Assembly: GCA_964455685.1 (NCBI GenBank)
Contig: CAYVZE010000018.1
Coordinates: 1-37,972, forward strand
Direction of reading: 5' to 3'
DNA length: 37,972 nucleotides
Origin: ZC4RG30 sp964455685
Lineage (GTDB): Bacteria; Pseudomonadota; Gammaproteobacteria; Steroidobacterales; Steroidobacteraceae
Position 1 is the first letter of the stretch. Each line of letters begins with the position of its first letter. Under the pieces are notes generated by a model, which saw nothing but the letters and a program-made list of their open reading frames with translations, was not told the origin of the DNA and did not search any database. A program made the position numbers and the translations under genes. Positions 7,495 to 16,011 of this stretch are shown here, one piece after another.

Positions 7495-8085
7495 ATGAAA
7501 CGTTCCCGCGGCGAATTGCGCATCATCGCCGGCGCCCTGCGCGGGCGCCGCTGGCCCGTGCCCGAGGTGGAGGGCCTGCGGCCCACGCCCGACCGCGTGC
7601 GCGAGACGCTGTTCAACTGGCTCGCGCCGCACATCGCCGGACGGCGCGTGCTGGACCTGTTCGCCGGCAGCGGCGCGCTGGGCTTCGAGGCGCTCTCGCG
7701 CGGCGCGGCCGAGGTGACGCTGGTGGAGCAGGACCGGCGCGCGCTGGCCGTGCTGCGCGAGACCGCGCAGCGCTTCGGCCTCGCCAATGCGCGCATCGAG
7801 GCGGCCGAGGCGCTGGGTTTCCTGGGACGCCAGCCTGCCGGCGCCTTCGGCCTGGTGTTCCTCGATCCCCCGTTCAGGGCCGGGCTGCTCGAGCCGGCGC
7901 TCGAGGTGATCGGCGAGCGCGGCCTGCTCGCGCCCGGCGGCTTCTGTTACGTGGAGTTGCCCGCCGATGCCACCCTGCCGCCGCTGCCCCGGGGCTGGGT
8001 CGTGCATCGCACCGGGAGGGCCGGCGAGGTCGGGTATCATCTGCTGCATCATGCTGCGAACAGCGATTTACCCGGGGACGTTTGA
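7495..8085 (+). CDS. rsmD: 16S rRNA (guanine(966)-N2)-methyltransferase RsmD
   Basis: 196 residues from ATG 7495. Family landmarks are RIIAGALRGRR and GLRPTPDRVRETLFNWL at the N-terminus, the S-adenosylmethionine motif DLFAGSGALGFEALSRGA, and the catalytic FLDPPF. It methylates G966 of 16S rRNA in the small subunit. The position divergent to ftsY and before coaD is conserved in many gammaproteobacteria. The last 35 bases overlap coaD in another frame. A longer open frame upstream is antisense to ftsY and was not used. Confidence 0.95.
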   Translation: MKRSRGELRIIAGALRGRRWPVPEVEGLRPTPDRVRETLFNWLAPHIAGRRVLDLFAGSGALGFEALSRGAAEVTLVEQDRRALAVLRETAQRFGLANARIEAAEALGFLGRQPAGAFGLVFLDPPFRAGLLEPALEVIGERGLLAPGGFCYVELPADATLPPLPRGWVVHRTGRAGEVGYHLLHHAANSDLPGDV

Positions 8086-8533
8086 CCCCATCACCAACGG
8101 CCACAAGGACCTGGTCCGGCGTGCCGCCAGCATCTTCGACGAGGTCCTGGTCGCGGTCGCGGCCAACCCGGGCAAGACGCCGATGTTCACCCACGCCGAG
8201 CGCATCGACCTGACCGCGCGCGTGCTGGCCGACATCCCCAATGCGCGGGTGGAAGGCTACGACGGCCTGACCGTCGAGTTCATGCGCGAGCGCGGCATCC
8301 AGGTGGTGGTGCGCGGCCTGCGCGCCGTGTCGGACTTCGAGTTCGAGTTCCAGCTGGCCAACATGCAGCGGCACCTGCTGCCCGGCATCGAGACCGTGTT
8401 CCTGACGCCGCAGGAGCAGTTCACCTTCATTTCCTCCACCCTGGTGCGCGAGATCGCCATCTACGGCGGCAGCGTCAGCCAGTTCGTCGATCCCATCGTG
8501 GCCGGGGAGCTGCAGCGGCGGAAGCGCGCCTGA
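8051..8533 (+). CDS. coaD: Phosphopantetheine adenylyltransferase
   Basis: 160 residues, the usual length. The N-terminus AIYPGTFDPITNGHKDLV carries the nucleotidyltransferase T/HxGH motif, and ISSTLVREIAIYGG near the C-terminus is the second ATP-binding signature. The enzyme makes dephospho-CoA from 4'-phosphopantetheine and ATP, the penultimate step of CoA synthesis; CoaBC, two steps earlier, is encoded at 14653. The start at 8051 is inside rsmD, implying coupled translation. Confidence 0.96.
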   Translation: MLRTAIYPGTFDPITNGHKDLVRRAASIFDEVLVAVAANPGKTPMFTHAERIDLTARVLADIPNARVEGYDGLTVEFMRERGIQVVVRGLRAVSDFEFEFQLANMQRHLLPGIETVFLTPQEQFTFISSTLVREIAIYGGSVSQFVDPIVAGELQRRKRA

Positions 8534-8565
8534 GGGTTTTCCGAAGGGAACGAACCCGCGGCAGC

Positions 8566-10113
8566 ATGGCCAAAGCCCTTGAGATGCTGATACGCAAGCT
8601 GATTCCGCTGGCATTGCTGCTGGCGGCAGGGGTTTCGCACGCGGCGCTGACCACGCCGCTGCTGGAGGCGGCCTACAGGGGCGACGCCGCCCAGGTCGCC
8701 GAGCTGCTGCGCAACGGCGCCGATCCGGACGAGGCCAACGACTTCGGCGCCACGCCGCTGGGCGAGGCCGCGCGCCGCGGCGACACCGAGGTGATCCGGC
8801 TGCTGCTGAAGGCCGGCGCCGATCCGGAGAGCGCCAACGCCGAGGGCGAGACCGCGCTGATGCGCGTGGCGCGCACCGGCAATGTCGAGGCGGCGAAGCT
8901 GCTGCTCAAGCACGGTGCCCGCGTCGACGCGCGCGAGAAGTGGGGCGGGCAGACGGCGCTGATCTGGGCCGCCGCGCAGGATCATCCTCAGATGATCCGT
9001 TTCCTGGTCTCCAGGGGCGCTGACATCAACGCCCGCGCCGCGGTGCGCGACTGGCCGCGGCGCATGACCGCCGAGGAACGTCCCAAGGACATGAACCGCG
9101 GCGGCATGTCGGCGCTGCATTTCGCCGCGCGCGAGGGCCACCTGGAATCAGTGAAGACGCTGGTCGAGCTGGGCGCCGAGATCGACTTCGCCGACCCGGA
9201 CGACAGCACTCCGCTGATGGTGGCGCTGATGAACGGCCACTGGGACACGGCGAAATTCCTGATCGAGGCCGGGGCCGACGTGAACCACTGGGACTGGTGG
9301 GGGCAGACGCCGCTGTACCTGGCCGTGGACATGAACACGCTTCCCACCGGCGCGCGCATCGAGCTGCCGGGCATGGACCAGGCCACGGGCCTGGAGATCA
9401 TCGACCTGCTGATCGCGAAGGGCGCCAACGTGAACGCGCAGCTGAAGCTGCGGCCGCCGTACCGCAACGTGCCGCAGGACCGCCTCGCCGATCCGGCCAT
9501 CGACTACGGCGCCACGCCGCTGATGCGTGCCGCCAAGGCCGCCGACATCCCGGCGATGAAGAAGCTCATCGAGGCCGGCGCCATCGTCGACCTGCGCAAT
9601 GCCTATGGCCACACGCCGCTGATCGTGGTGGCCGGCGCCACCCGCGGCCGCGCCGCCCCCACGCGCGGCGGCAACTACACCGAGGATGAGGCCATCGAGG
9701 CCGTGAAGCTGCTGCTGGCTTCCGGTGCCGACGTGAACGCGCAGGCTTACCTGCCTTCGGTTCCGCGCGAGGGCCGGCAGGTGCGTTGCACCGGCTACGT
9801 GATCATCGAGGACTGCTACACCGGAGTCACCGCGATGCATGGCGTGGCCATGCGCGGCTGGCCGAAGCTGGCGCGCGTGCTGGCGGAGGCGGGCGCGAAG
9901 CTCGACGTGCCGGATGCCGACGGCAAGACGCCGCTGGACTACGCCATGGGCCGCTACCGGCTGGGCTTCCTGGAGGAGGCGCCTGCGCCGCGGCCCGCGA
10001 TGGCGGCGGTGCTGCGCGAGCTGGGCGCGACGAGGGAGGACGCGGAGGCGCCGCGCCTGCCGCCGGGCGACCGGCCCATCGTCATCGCCGAAGTGCCGCC
10101 CGTGCCTTACTGA
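8566..10113 (+). CDS. Exported ankyrin-repeat protein
   Basis: 515 residues. A signal peptide (LIPLALLLAAGVSHA) is followed by about nine ankyrin repeats with the classic G-TPL / LL--GAD spacing (for example NGADPDEANDFGATPLGEAA, KAGADPESANAEGETALM). Longer inserts occur near residues 155-170 (around MTAEERPKDMN), 265-310 and 365-420. It is probably a periplasmic or secreted binding protein; partners cannot be inferred. ATG 8566 gives the full ORF; ATG 8584 (MLIRKL) gives a more compact signal peptide and is equally plausible. The gene is 32 bases after coaD and meets the glycosylase gene tail to tail with a seven-base overlap. Confidence 0.9.
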   Translation: MAKALEMLIRKLIPLALLLAAGVSHAALTTPLLEAAYRGDAAQVAELLRNGADPDEANDFGATPLGEAARRGDTEVIRLLLKAGADPESANAEGETALMRVARTGNVEAAKLLLKHGARVDAREKWGGQTALIWAAAQDHPQMIRFLVSRGADINARAAVRDWPRRMTAEERPKDMNRGGMSALHFAAREGHLESVKTLVELGAEIDFADPDDSTPLMVALMNGHWDTAKFLIEAGADVNHWDWWGQTPLYLAVDMNTLPTGARIELPGMDQATGLEIIDLLIAKGANVNAQLKLRPPYRNVPQDRLADPAIDYGATPLMRAAKAADIPAMKKLIEAGAIVDLRNAYGHTPLIVVAGATRGRAAPTRGGNYTEDEAIEAVKLLLASGADVNAQAYLPSVPREGRQVRCTGYVIIEDCYTGVTAMHGVAMRGWPKLARVLAEAGAKLDVPDADGKTPLDYAMGRYRLGFLEEAPAPRPAMAAVLRELGATREDAEAPRLPPGDRPIVIAEVPPVPY

Positions 10114-10793
10114 GCAGGCGCTTCGTTCCGGATAACGACCTGGACCCGCGGCGGCCGGCCCGTGCGCGCCGGCAGGCGTCCCTGCTGGTGCAGCTCCACC
10201 GCGCGCCACATGTACCAGGCGCCCGCCGAGCGATACGGGCGCCAGCGTTCCGCATAGGCCAGCAGCGAGCGGGGCTTCGGCAGTCCCTTCAGGCGGTAGG
10301 CGAGGCGGAAGCCATTGCGCAGGCCGAAGTCATCGGCGGGCATCACGTCCGGCCGGCCGAAGTGGAACATCAGCAGCATCTGCGCCGTCCAGCGGCCGAT
10401 GCCGCGCACGGCGGTGCAGCGCTCGATGATGGCCTCGTCGTCCATCGCGGCCAGCGCGGCGTCATCGGGCAGGCGGCCGTCCATCGCATGGGCGGCCAGG
10501 TCCTGCAGCGCGGCGATCTTGGCGAAGGAGAATCCCGCCCCGCGCAGCGTCCCGGGCGACATCGCTGCCAGTTCCTGCGGCTCCGGGAAGGCGCCGCCAT
10601 TGGCGGCGATGAGGCGGCCGATGATCTTGTCCGCCACCGCGCCGGAGATCTGCTGGCTGGCGATGGAGCGGGCGAGGATCTCGAAGACCGTGCCGTCATT
10701 GCGCGGCCCGACGCGATAATGATCCACAAGAGGGACAATCGCGGCCACAACGGGGTCCTTTGTTGCGAAATGCGCTGCAAAGATCTCCCGCAT
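10107..10793 (-). CDS. DNA-3-methyladenine glycosylase II-like (HhH-GPD) protein
   Basis: 228 residues of the helix-hairpin-helix GPD superfamily. ILARSIASQQISGAVADKI, the hairpin AVRGIGRWTAQMLLMF and the catalytic Asp in MPADDFGLRNG identify the AlkA/Mag branch. It excises alkylated purines such as 3-methyladenine. It lacks the extra N-terminal domain of E. coli AlkA (282 residues) and is closer in size to the short AlkA2/Mag forms. There is no iron-sulfur cluster Cys motif, which argues against Nth or MutY. It lies ten bases after mutM on the same strand, so the two base-excision enzymes are likely one transcript. Confidence 0.88.
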   Translation of the reverse strand: MREIFAAHFATKDPVVAAIVPLVDHYRVGPRNDGTVFEILARSIASQQISGAVADKIIGRLIAANGGAFPEPQELAAMSPGTLRGAGFSFAKIAALQDLAAHAMDGRLPDDAALAAMDDEAIIERCTAVRGIGRWTAQMLLMFHFGRPDVMPADDFGLRNGFRLAYRLKGLPKPRSLLAYAERWRPYRSAGAWYMWRAVELHQQGRLPARTGRPPRVQVVIRNEAPAQ

Positions 10794-10803
10794 GGCGCCT
10801 CCC

Positions 10804-11619
10804 TCAGTGCTGGCAGGTGGGGCACCAGTAGGTGGCGCGCTGCCCCATCACCTTGTGCTTGATGGGCGTGCCGCAGGCCAGGCAGGGCTCGCCCGCGCGG
10901 CCGTACACGAACAGCTTCTGCGCGAAGTAGCCCGGCGCGCCGTCGGCGCCGATGAAGTCGCGCAACGTGGTGCCGCCGGCGGCGATGGCGTCCAGCAGCA
11001 CTGCCTTGATGGCCGTCGCCAATGTGGTGCACTGCGGGCGCGTCAGCGAGCGCGCCGCGCGTCCCGGGCGGATGCCGGCGCGGAACAGCGCCTCGCTGGC
11101 GTAGATGTTGCCCACGCCCACCACCAGCTGGCTGTTCATGATGGCCAGCTTCACCGCCACGCGCCGGCCGCGCAGCACGCGGTGCAGGTACCCGCCGTCG
11201 AAGGCGTCCTCCAGCGGTTCCGGTCCCAGGCGGCTCAGCAGTGTGTGTTCGGCCGGATCGTCCGTCCAGTGGTGCAGGCTGCCGAAGCGGCGCGGGTCGT
11301 TGAAGCGCAGCAGCCAGCCCGAGTCCATCTCCAGGTCGAAGTGGTCGTGCGCCTCGCGCGCGGTGCGCGCCGGCAGCACCCGCAGCGAGCCGGACATCCC
11401 CAGGTGCAGCAGCAGGTGGCCGCGTTCCAGTTCCAGCAGCAGGTATTTGGCCCGGCGCGAGACGCCGAGGATGCGCTGGCCGCGCGCCCAGCCGGCCAGC
11501 TTCGGGTCCACCGGCCAGCGCAGGCGCGGCTCGTGCACGGCCAGGCGCGTGATCAGCCGGCCGGTGACATGCGGCTGGATGCCGCGGCGGGTGGTTTCGA
11601 CTTCGGGGAGTTCGGGCAT
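10804..11619 (-). CDS. mutM: Formamidopyrimidine-DNA glycosylase
   Basis: 271 residues from the ATG at 11619, chosen because the mature protein must begin PELPEVE, with the N-terminal proline as the nucleophile; an upstream in-frame ATG at 11634 would bury it. The C-terminal zinc finger is intact (CLACGTPIKH … YWCPTCQH). The enzyme removes 8-oxoguanine and formamidopyrimidines and nicks the abasic site. It lies downstream of rpmB-rpmG on the same strand but is separated from them by a strong hairpin terminator. Confidence 0.96.
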   Translation of the reverse strand: MPELPEVETTRRGIQPHVTGRLITRLAVHEPRLRWPVDPKLAGWARGQRILGVSRRAKYLLLELERGHLLLHLGMSGSLRVLPARTAREAHDHFDLEMDSGWLLRFNDPRRFGSLHHWTDDPAEHTLLSRLGPEPLEDAFDGGYLHRVLRGRRVAVKLAIMNSQLVVGVGNIYASEALFRAGIRPGRAARSLTRPQCTTLATAIKAVLLDAIAAGGTTLRDFIGADGAPGYFAQKLFVYGRAGEPCLACGTPIKHKVMGQRATYWCPTCQH

Positions 11620-11671
11620 GGGCCGGGCAAGCATGCCACGGGCGGGTGGCCCGTTCCCCCTGTCGCCAAAT

Positions 11672-11702
11672 GCAAAGAACCCGCCAGCGGCGGGTTCTTT
11701 GC
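11672..11702 (-). terminator. Perfect intrinsic terminator after rpmG
   Basis: A 14-base-pair perfect stem (GCAAAGAACCCGCC with its complement, loop of three) includes T-rich outer arms, GGTTCTTTGC in either direction. It lies 34 bases past the rpmG stop and 52 bases before the mutM start, so it ends the ribosomal protein operon; read-through could feed mutM. Confidence 0.85.
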
Positions 11703-11736
11703 GGACTAAGCAAGTGCCTGGAGCAGGCCGCTTGGC

Positions 11737-11892
11737 TTACTTGATCTTCGCTTCCTTGTACAGGACGTGCTTGCGCACGACCGGATCGTACTTCTTCGTC
11801 TCCATCTTCTCGGGATGGAGGCGCTTGTTCTTCATCGCCACGTAGAAGTGGCCTGTGTTCGCAGTCGAAAGCAGCTTGATCTTCTCGCGCAT
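11737..11892 (-). CDS. rpmG: 50S ribosomal protein L33
   Basis: 51 residues, start at 11892 with GAGGAG upstream on the minus strand. The sequence (MREKIKLLSTANTGHFYV, ending VLYKEAKIK) is typical L33. It has no cysteines, so it is the zinc-independent (C-) form. It follows rpmB by 13 bases in the usual rpmB-rpmG operon. Confidence 0.97.
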   Translation of the reverse strand: MREKIKLLSTANTGHFYVAMKNKRLHPEKMETKKYDPVVRKHVLYKEAKIK

Positions 11893-11905
11893 GGCTGACA
11901 GCTCC

Positions 11906-12142
11906 TCAGACGGCCTTGCCGGCGGCGCGCAGCTTGGCGACCACGGCCTCGATGCCGTTCTTCTCGATCGTGCGCAGGCCGCGGCTGGAGACGCGCAGCT
12001 TGATCCAGCGCTTCTCGTCCTCAAGCCAGAAACGCTGTTCGTGCAGGTTGGGCAGGAAACGGCGCTTCTTCTTGTTGTTGGCATGCGAGACGGTGTTGCC
12101 GACCGCCGGGCGCTTGCCGGTCACTTCGCAGACGCGGGACAT
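11906..12142 (-). CDS. rpmB: 50S ribosomal protein L28
   Basis: 78 residues from the ATG at 12142 (MSRVCEVTGKRP, then VSHANNKKKRRFLPNL), the family signature. Only one cysteine is present, so it is the zinc-free form. It is first in the rpmB-rpmG operon, with a promoter about 70 bases upstream. Confidence 0.97.
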   Translation of the reverse strand: MSRVCEVTGKRPAVGNTVSHANNKKKRRFLPNLHEQRFWLEDEKRWIKLRVSSRGLRTIEKNGIEAVVAKLRAAGKAV

Positions 12143-12211
12143 GGCGTGATCCTTCGAAAAAACCAGTTGGCGGCGACTGCCGGGCGGACCCGGAGCGCCA
12201 AAAGGGCGTGC

Positions 12212-12241
12212 TTTATACCAGCCGGGGGTGGAGGCGGGCAA
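12212..12241 (-). promoter_or_regulatory. Likely sigma-70 promoter of rpmB-rpmG
   Basis: On the minus strand TTGCCC (12236-12241) and TATAAA (12212-12217) are spaced by 18 bases. Transcription would start near 12205, leaving a 5' UTR of about 60 bases before the rpmB ATG. Confidence 0.6.
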
Positions 12242-12398
12242 GGGTGAGGGCGGCGAACCCTCGGCCGGGCGCCTGCTGCGACGCAATATACAGCTTCGCT
12301 ATCCGGAGATGGGCGCAAGAGCGATGATCCCGGCCGGCCCTGCATCCGGATCCTGCGGCTTCTCGTCAGACTGGCATGGCAATGATCCCGGAGGAGCG

Positions 12399-12869
12399 AT
12401 GAAAAAAGCAGTCACTACCCTCGGCGCGGCGCTGTCGCTGGCGACCCTGCCGCTGATGGCCATGGGGCAGGAGGCCAATCCCTTCCCGGCCCCGCCCCTC
12501 GTCAATCCGGGCGACATCGGTGGGCGCCTGCTGGTCATGCGCGTGCTGCCGCTGGTCTTCCTGCTGGCCGTGGTGATCTGCGTGCTCACCTTCCAGCACC
12601 TGCGCAGCAAGCGGCGCAACGAGCTGCTGGCACGCTTCGTCGACCGCGGCCAGCCGATCCCCGCCGGGCTGCTGGCGCGCGAGCCGTCCCGCCAGGGCGC
12701 GCAGCGCGCCGGCGTGCTGCTGCTGGGCTTCGCGCTGGGACTGGGACTGTTGATGTACTTCCTCACGGAGGAATGGCGTCCGTCGGTGGCCCTGGCGATG
12801 CTGCCGCTGTTCCTCGGCATTGCCAGCTTCGTCAACGCCGCGTTCTTCTATCCCGACTCGCGGCGCTGA
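12399..12869 (+). CDS. DUF6249-type membrane protein linked to an ECF sigma factor
   Basis: 156 residues from ATG 12399, which has GGAGGAG seven bases upstream. A signal peptide or first helix (LSLATLPLMAMGQ) precedes one membrane helix near residues 48-66 (VLPLVFLLAVVICVLTF), a basic cytoplasmic stretch with the typical LLARFVDRGQPIPAGLL, and two C-terminal helices. This layout resembles DUF6249 proteins found beside ECF sigma factors. It is 18 bases ahead of the sigma gene. A role in sensing or holding the sigma factor is only a guess from position. Confidence 0.7.
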   Translation: MKKAVTTLGAALSLATLPLMAMGQEANPFPAPPLVNPGDIGGRLLVMRVLPLVFLLAVVICVLTFQHLRSKRRNELLARFVDRGQPIPAGLLAREPSRQGAQRAGVLLLGFALGLGLLMYFLTEEWRPSVALAMLPLFLGIASFVNAAFFYPDSRR

Positions 12870-12887
12870 CCGGGCGCTGGCGCAGCG

Positions 12888-13436
12888 ATGCAGGCGGACA
12901 GCGATGCAGCACTGGTTGCACGCGTGGTCGCCGACGACGACCGCGCGGCATTCGAGCTGCTGGTGCGCCGGCACCAGTCGTCGCTGCGCGCCTTCCTGCG
13001 CCGCCTGCTGCGCAACGACGATGCGCGCGCCGACGACCTTGCGCAGGAGACCTTCATCAAGCTGTACCGCTCCATCGGCAGCTTCCGCGGCCAGGCGAAG
13101 TTCACCACCTGGTTGTATCGCATCGCCTGCAACACCTGGCTGGATCATTGCCGCCGCAGCGGGAGCGCGGAGTTCACTTCGCTGGAAGATGTGGACGCCA
13201 TCCCGGATGGCACAGATGCCGGTGCCATGGCGGCAAGCCAGATGGATGCCGGGCGCGCGCTGGCCCTGTTGTCGCCGCGCCAGCGGGCGGTGTTCGAACT
13301 GTCCTACGGCAAGGGCATGACGCATGAAGAGGTCGCCGATGCGCTCGGGCAGCCCGTCGGGACGGTCAAGTCGGACCTGGCGCGCGGGCTGGCGAGGCTG
13401 CGCCAGGCCATGGCGCCGGAGGAGAGACCCGGATGA
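12888..13436 (+). CDS. ECF-family RNA polymerase sigma factor
   Basis: 182 residues. Sigma region 2 runs through ADDLAQETFIKLYRSIGSFR and FTTWLYRIACNTWLDHCRR; region 4 contains LSPRQRAVFELSYGKGMTHE and the recognition helix ADALGQPVGTVKSDLARG. There are no regions 1.1 or 3, as expected for ECF factors. The next gene overlaps its stop by four bases and encodes a small membrane protein, the usual place for an anti-sigma factor. The signal and target promoters are unknown. Confidence 0.92.
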   Translation: MQADSDAALVARVVADDDRAAFELLVRRHQSSLRAFLRRLLRNDDARADDLAQETFIKLYRSIGSFRGQAKFTTWLYRIACNTWLDHCRRSGSAEFTSLEDVDAIPDGTDAGAMAASQMDAGRALALLSPRQRAVFELSYGKGMTHEEVADALGQPVGTVKSDLARGLARLRQAMAPEERPG

Positions 13437-13732
13437 GTGACATCGATGGGAAGCTGGCAGGCCTGTTCCGTGACCCCGGGATCGCGGACGCCGGGTTTAC
13501 CGAAGCGGTGATGCAGGCCCTGCCGCGCCGGAGGATGGCGCGGACAACCGCACGGCGACTGAGCCTGGCCGGTGCGGGGCTGGCCGGTGGCGTGGCGGGC
13601 GCATTCCTCGGGCCGCCGCCGGGAGAGATTCCGGCGGCATTGGCGGGCTTCCTCGACACTGCCGGCATGATGCTGCTCGTCGGCGCCCTGCTGGCCCTGC
13701 CGTTTCTGCTGGCCATGCAGGGCGAGCGCTGA
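13433..13732 (+). CDS. Small membrane protein coupled to the ECF sigma factor
   Basis: 99 residues. A soluble N-terminus of about 35 residues (DIDGKLAGLFRDPGIADAGFT) precedes two hydrophobic segments near 43-62 and 75-95. It overlaps the sigma gene by four bases, so the pair is co-translated. The position suggests an anti-sigma or accessory role, but the N-terminus is too short to show a zinc anti-sigma (HxxxCxxC) motif and none is present. No family was recognised with confidence. Confidence 0.75.
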   Translation: MSDIDGKLAGLFRDPGIADAGFTEAVMQALPRRRMARTTARRLSLAGAGLAGGVAGAFLGPPPGEIPAALAGFLDTAGMMLLVGALLALPFLLAMQGER

Positions 13733-13739
13733 TCCCGCT

Positions 13740-14414
13740 TCAGAGCACGCCGCGCTCGGCCAGTGACACGCAGCGGCTGTCGCCCACGATGAGATGGTCC
13801 AGCACGCGGATGTCCACCAGCCCCAGCGCATCCTTCAGCCGCAGCGTGATCAGCTCGTCCGCCTGGCTGGGTTCGGCGATGCCCGAGGGGTGGTTGTGCG
13901 CCAGGATCACCGCGGCGGCATTGCGCGCCAGCGCCTGCCGCACCACCTCGCGCGGATGCACGCTGGCGCCGTCGATGGTGCCGCGGAACAGCTCGTCGCA
14001 GGCGATCAGCCGGTGGCGGTTGTCGAGGAACAGCGCGCAGAACACCTCGTAGGGCAGGTCGCGCAGCCGCGCGACCAGGAACACGCGCGTGGCGGCGGGC
14101 GAGTCGAGCACGGGCTGGCGCGCGGCCTCCTGCTGGTAGTGCCGGCGCGAGAGCTCCAGCGCGGCCTGCAGCAGGCCGTAGCGGCGCGGGCCCAGCCCGG
14201 GCGTGGCGTGGCAGCGGGCGCGGTCGGCGGTGAGCAGCTCGCGCAGCGAACCGAACTCGCGCAGCAGCGCGCTGCCCACGTCCACCGCGCTGCGGCCGCG
14301 GCTGCCGCTGCCGAACAGCACCGCCAGCAGCTCCGCATCGGTCAGCTGCGTGGCGCCGTGTGCCAGCAGCCTCTCGCGGGGACGTTGTTGCTCGGGCCAG
14401 TCGCGGATCGCCAT
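13740..14414 (-). CDS. radC: RadC-family JAB/MPN protein
   Basis: 224 residues from the ATG at 14414, preceded by AGGAGGAGG on the minus strand. The N-terminal helix-hairpin-helix-like part (LTDAELLAVLFGSG) leads to a JAMM metal-binding domain with HNHPSG and the following S-x-AD. RadC proteins are widespread; their exact biochemical role is still unsettled despite the DNA-repair name. Position beside coaBC, divergently oriented, is conserved in gammaproteobacteria. Further in-frame upstream ATGs exist but lack the Shine-Dalgarno. Confidence 0.95.
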   Translation of the reverse strand: MAIRDWPEQQRPRERLLAHGATQLTDAELLAVLFGSGSRGRSAVDVGSALLREFGSLRELLTADRARCHATPGLGPRRYGLLQAALELSRRHYQQEAARQPVLDSPAATRVFLVARLRDLPYEVFCALFLDNRHRLIACDELFRGTIDGASVHPREVVRQALARNAAAVILAHNHPSGIAEPSQADELITLRLKDALGLVDIRVLDHLIVGDSRCVSLAERGVL

Positions 14415-14652
14415 CGTTGCCTCCTCCTGGCCACGCAGTGTGCGCAGCCGGCCTGCTTCCCGGGGCCTGCAAATCTCGGCCAGTGGACCGGATTGAGGCT
14501 CATGGCGAAGCGGTATGCTGCTATGCAACAATCAACCCCAGCGCGCGGCGTGGCCGCCCTTGCAGGCCCGCCGTCCCGCCGCCATGTGGCGTGGATAAGC
14601 AAATTCCACCTTCCGCATGGATCGCACCCGTCCCAGTCCCCACACTTTCCAC

Positions 14653-15885
14653 ATGGAAACCAACGGCGGCAAACGCATCCTGCTCGGCGTCACCGGCGGC
14701 ATCGCGGCCTACAAGAGCCCTGACATCGTGCGCCGGCTGATCGAGCGCGGCGCCGAGGTGCAGGTGGTGATGACCGGCGGCGCGCGCGAGTTCGTGCAGC
14801 CGCTGACCTTCCAGGCCGTGTCCGGGCGCGAGGTGCGCAGCGACCTGTGGGACGAGAACGCCGAGCGCGCCATGAGCCACATCGAGCTGGCGCGCTGGGC
14901 CGACCTGGTGCTGATCGCGCCGGCCACCGCCGATTTCATCGCGCAGCTGGCGCACGGCATGGCCGACAACCTGTTGAACACAGTCTGCCTGGCCACGCGC
15001 GCGCCGCTGGCCGTGGCGCCGGCGATGAACCACGTGATGTGGAACAACCCGGCCACCCAGGACAACGTGGCCACGCTGCGCGCGCGCGGCGTGCACGTGT
15101 TCGGCCCGGACTCCGGCAGCCAGGCCTGCGGCGAGGTGGGCGAGGGCCGCATGATGGAGCCGGCGGAGATCGCCGCGCATGCCTTCGCCGTGCTGCCCAC
15201 CGAGGGGCCGCTGAAGGGCCGCAAGGTGCTGATCACCGCCGGTCCCACGCGCGAGCGCATCGACCCGGTGCGCTTCATCAGCAACCGCTCCTCCGGGAAG
15301 ATGGGCTATGCCGTGGCGCAGGCCGCGCGCGAGCGCGGCGCCGAGGTGGTGCTGGTCAGTGGCCCGGTGAACCTGCCGCCGCCGGTGGGCATCCGCCGCG
15401 TGTGCGTGGAGAGCGCGCAGCAGATGCATGACGCGGTGATGGCCGAGATGTCCGGCGTGGACATCTTCATCGGCACCGCCGCGGTGGCCGACTACCGGCC
15501 GGCCGAGCCCCGGGACATCAAGATCAAGAAGACCTCGGACCACCTCGAGCTGCGCATGGAGCGCACCATCGACATCCTGGCCGCGGTGTCCGCGCGCCCG
15601 GACCGCCCGTTCACGGTGGGCTTCGCTGCCGAGACCAACGACGTCGAGCAGCATGCGCTGGCCAAGCTCGAGCGCAAGAAGCTCGACCTGATCGCCGCCA
15701 ACGAGGTGGGCGATGCCAAGTGCTTCGAGCAGGACGACAACGCCCTTACCGTGCTGTGGCCGGGCGGTGGCCGGCTCGAGCTGGGCTCGGGCGCCAAGAC
15801 CGAACTGGCGCGCAAGCTGGTGGACGTGATTGCCGCGCGCTACCTGCAGCACGTGGGCGCGAAGCCGGCGGCTGTCACCGGCTGA
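14653..15885 (+). CDS. coaBC: Bifunctional phosphopantothenoylcysteine decarboxylase/synthetase
   Basis: 410 residues from ATG 14653. The N-terminal CoaC half has KRILLGVTGGIAAYK, the catalytic His in SHIELARWADL, the PAMNHVMW motif and the active-site Cys in SQACGEVGEGRM; the C-terminal CoaB half has ITAGPTRERIDPVR and SNRSSGKMG, then AAVADYRP and KIKK. It joins cysteine to phosphopantothenate and decarboxylates the product. ATG 14617, in frame, adds 12 residues (MDRTRPSPHTFH) that are not typical of the family; neither start has a clear Shine-Dalgarno. Confidence 0.95.
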   Translation: METNGGKRILLGVTGGIAAYKSPDIVRRLIERGAEVQVVMTGGAREFVQPLTFQAVSGREVRSDLWDENAERAMSHIELARWADLVLIAPATADFIAQLAHGMADNLLNTVCLATRAPLAVAPAMNHVMWNNPATQDNVATLRARGVHVFGPDSGSQACGEVGEGRMMEPAEIAAHAFAVLPTEGPLKGRKVLITAGPTRERIDPVRFISNRSSGKMGYAVAQAARERGAEVVLVSGPVNLPPPVGIRRVCVESAQQMHDAVMAEMSGVDIFIGTAAVADYRPAEPRDIKIKKTSDHLELRMERTIDILAAVSARPDRPFTVGFAAETNDVEQHALAKLERKKLDLIAANEVGDAKCFEQDDNALTVLWPGGGRLELGSGAKTELARKLVDVIAARYLQHVGAKPAAVTG

Positions 15886-16011
15886 AGCCGCCCCGGTCCG
15901 GCCGTCCCTGCCCGTTGGGCATGTGTGGCGGAAGCCCCGCGTCGCACGTTTCAGGTATATCTCGCCCAGGCGCTGGCCGGCGACACGCTGGCAGCCTGCA
16001 GGAGAAGGGCG

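Noticed and set aside
7434..7796. Long N-terminal extension of FtsY (open frame to 7796)
   Set aside because: It is antisense to rsmD, is arginine/serine-rich, and the normal FtsY begins at MGENQGFFGRM; the 121 extra residues match nothing in the family.
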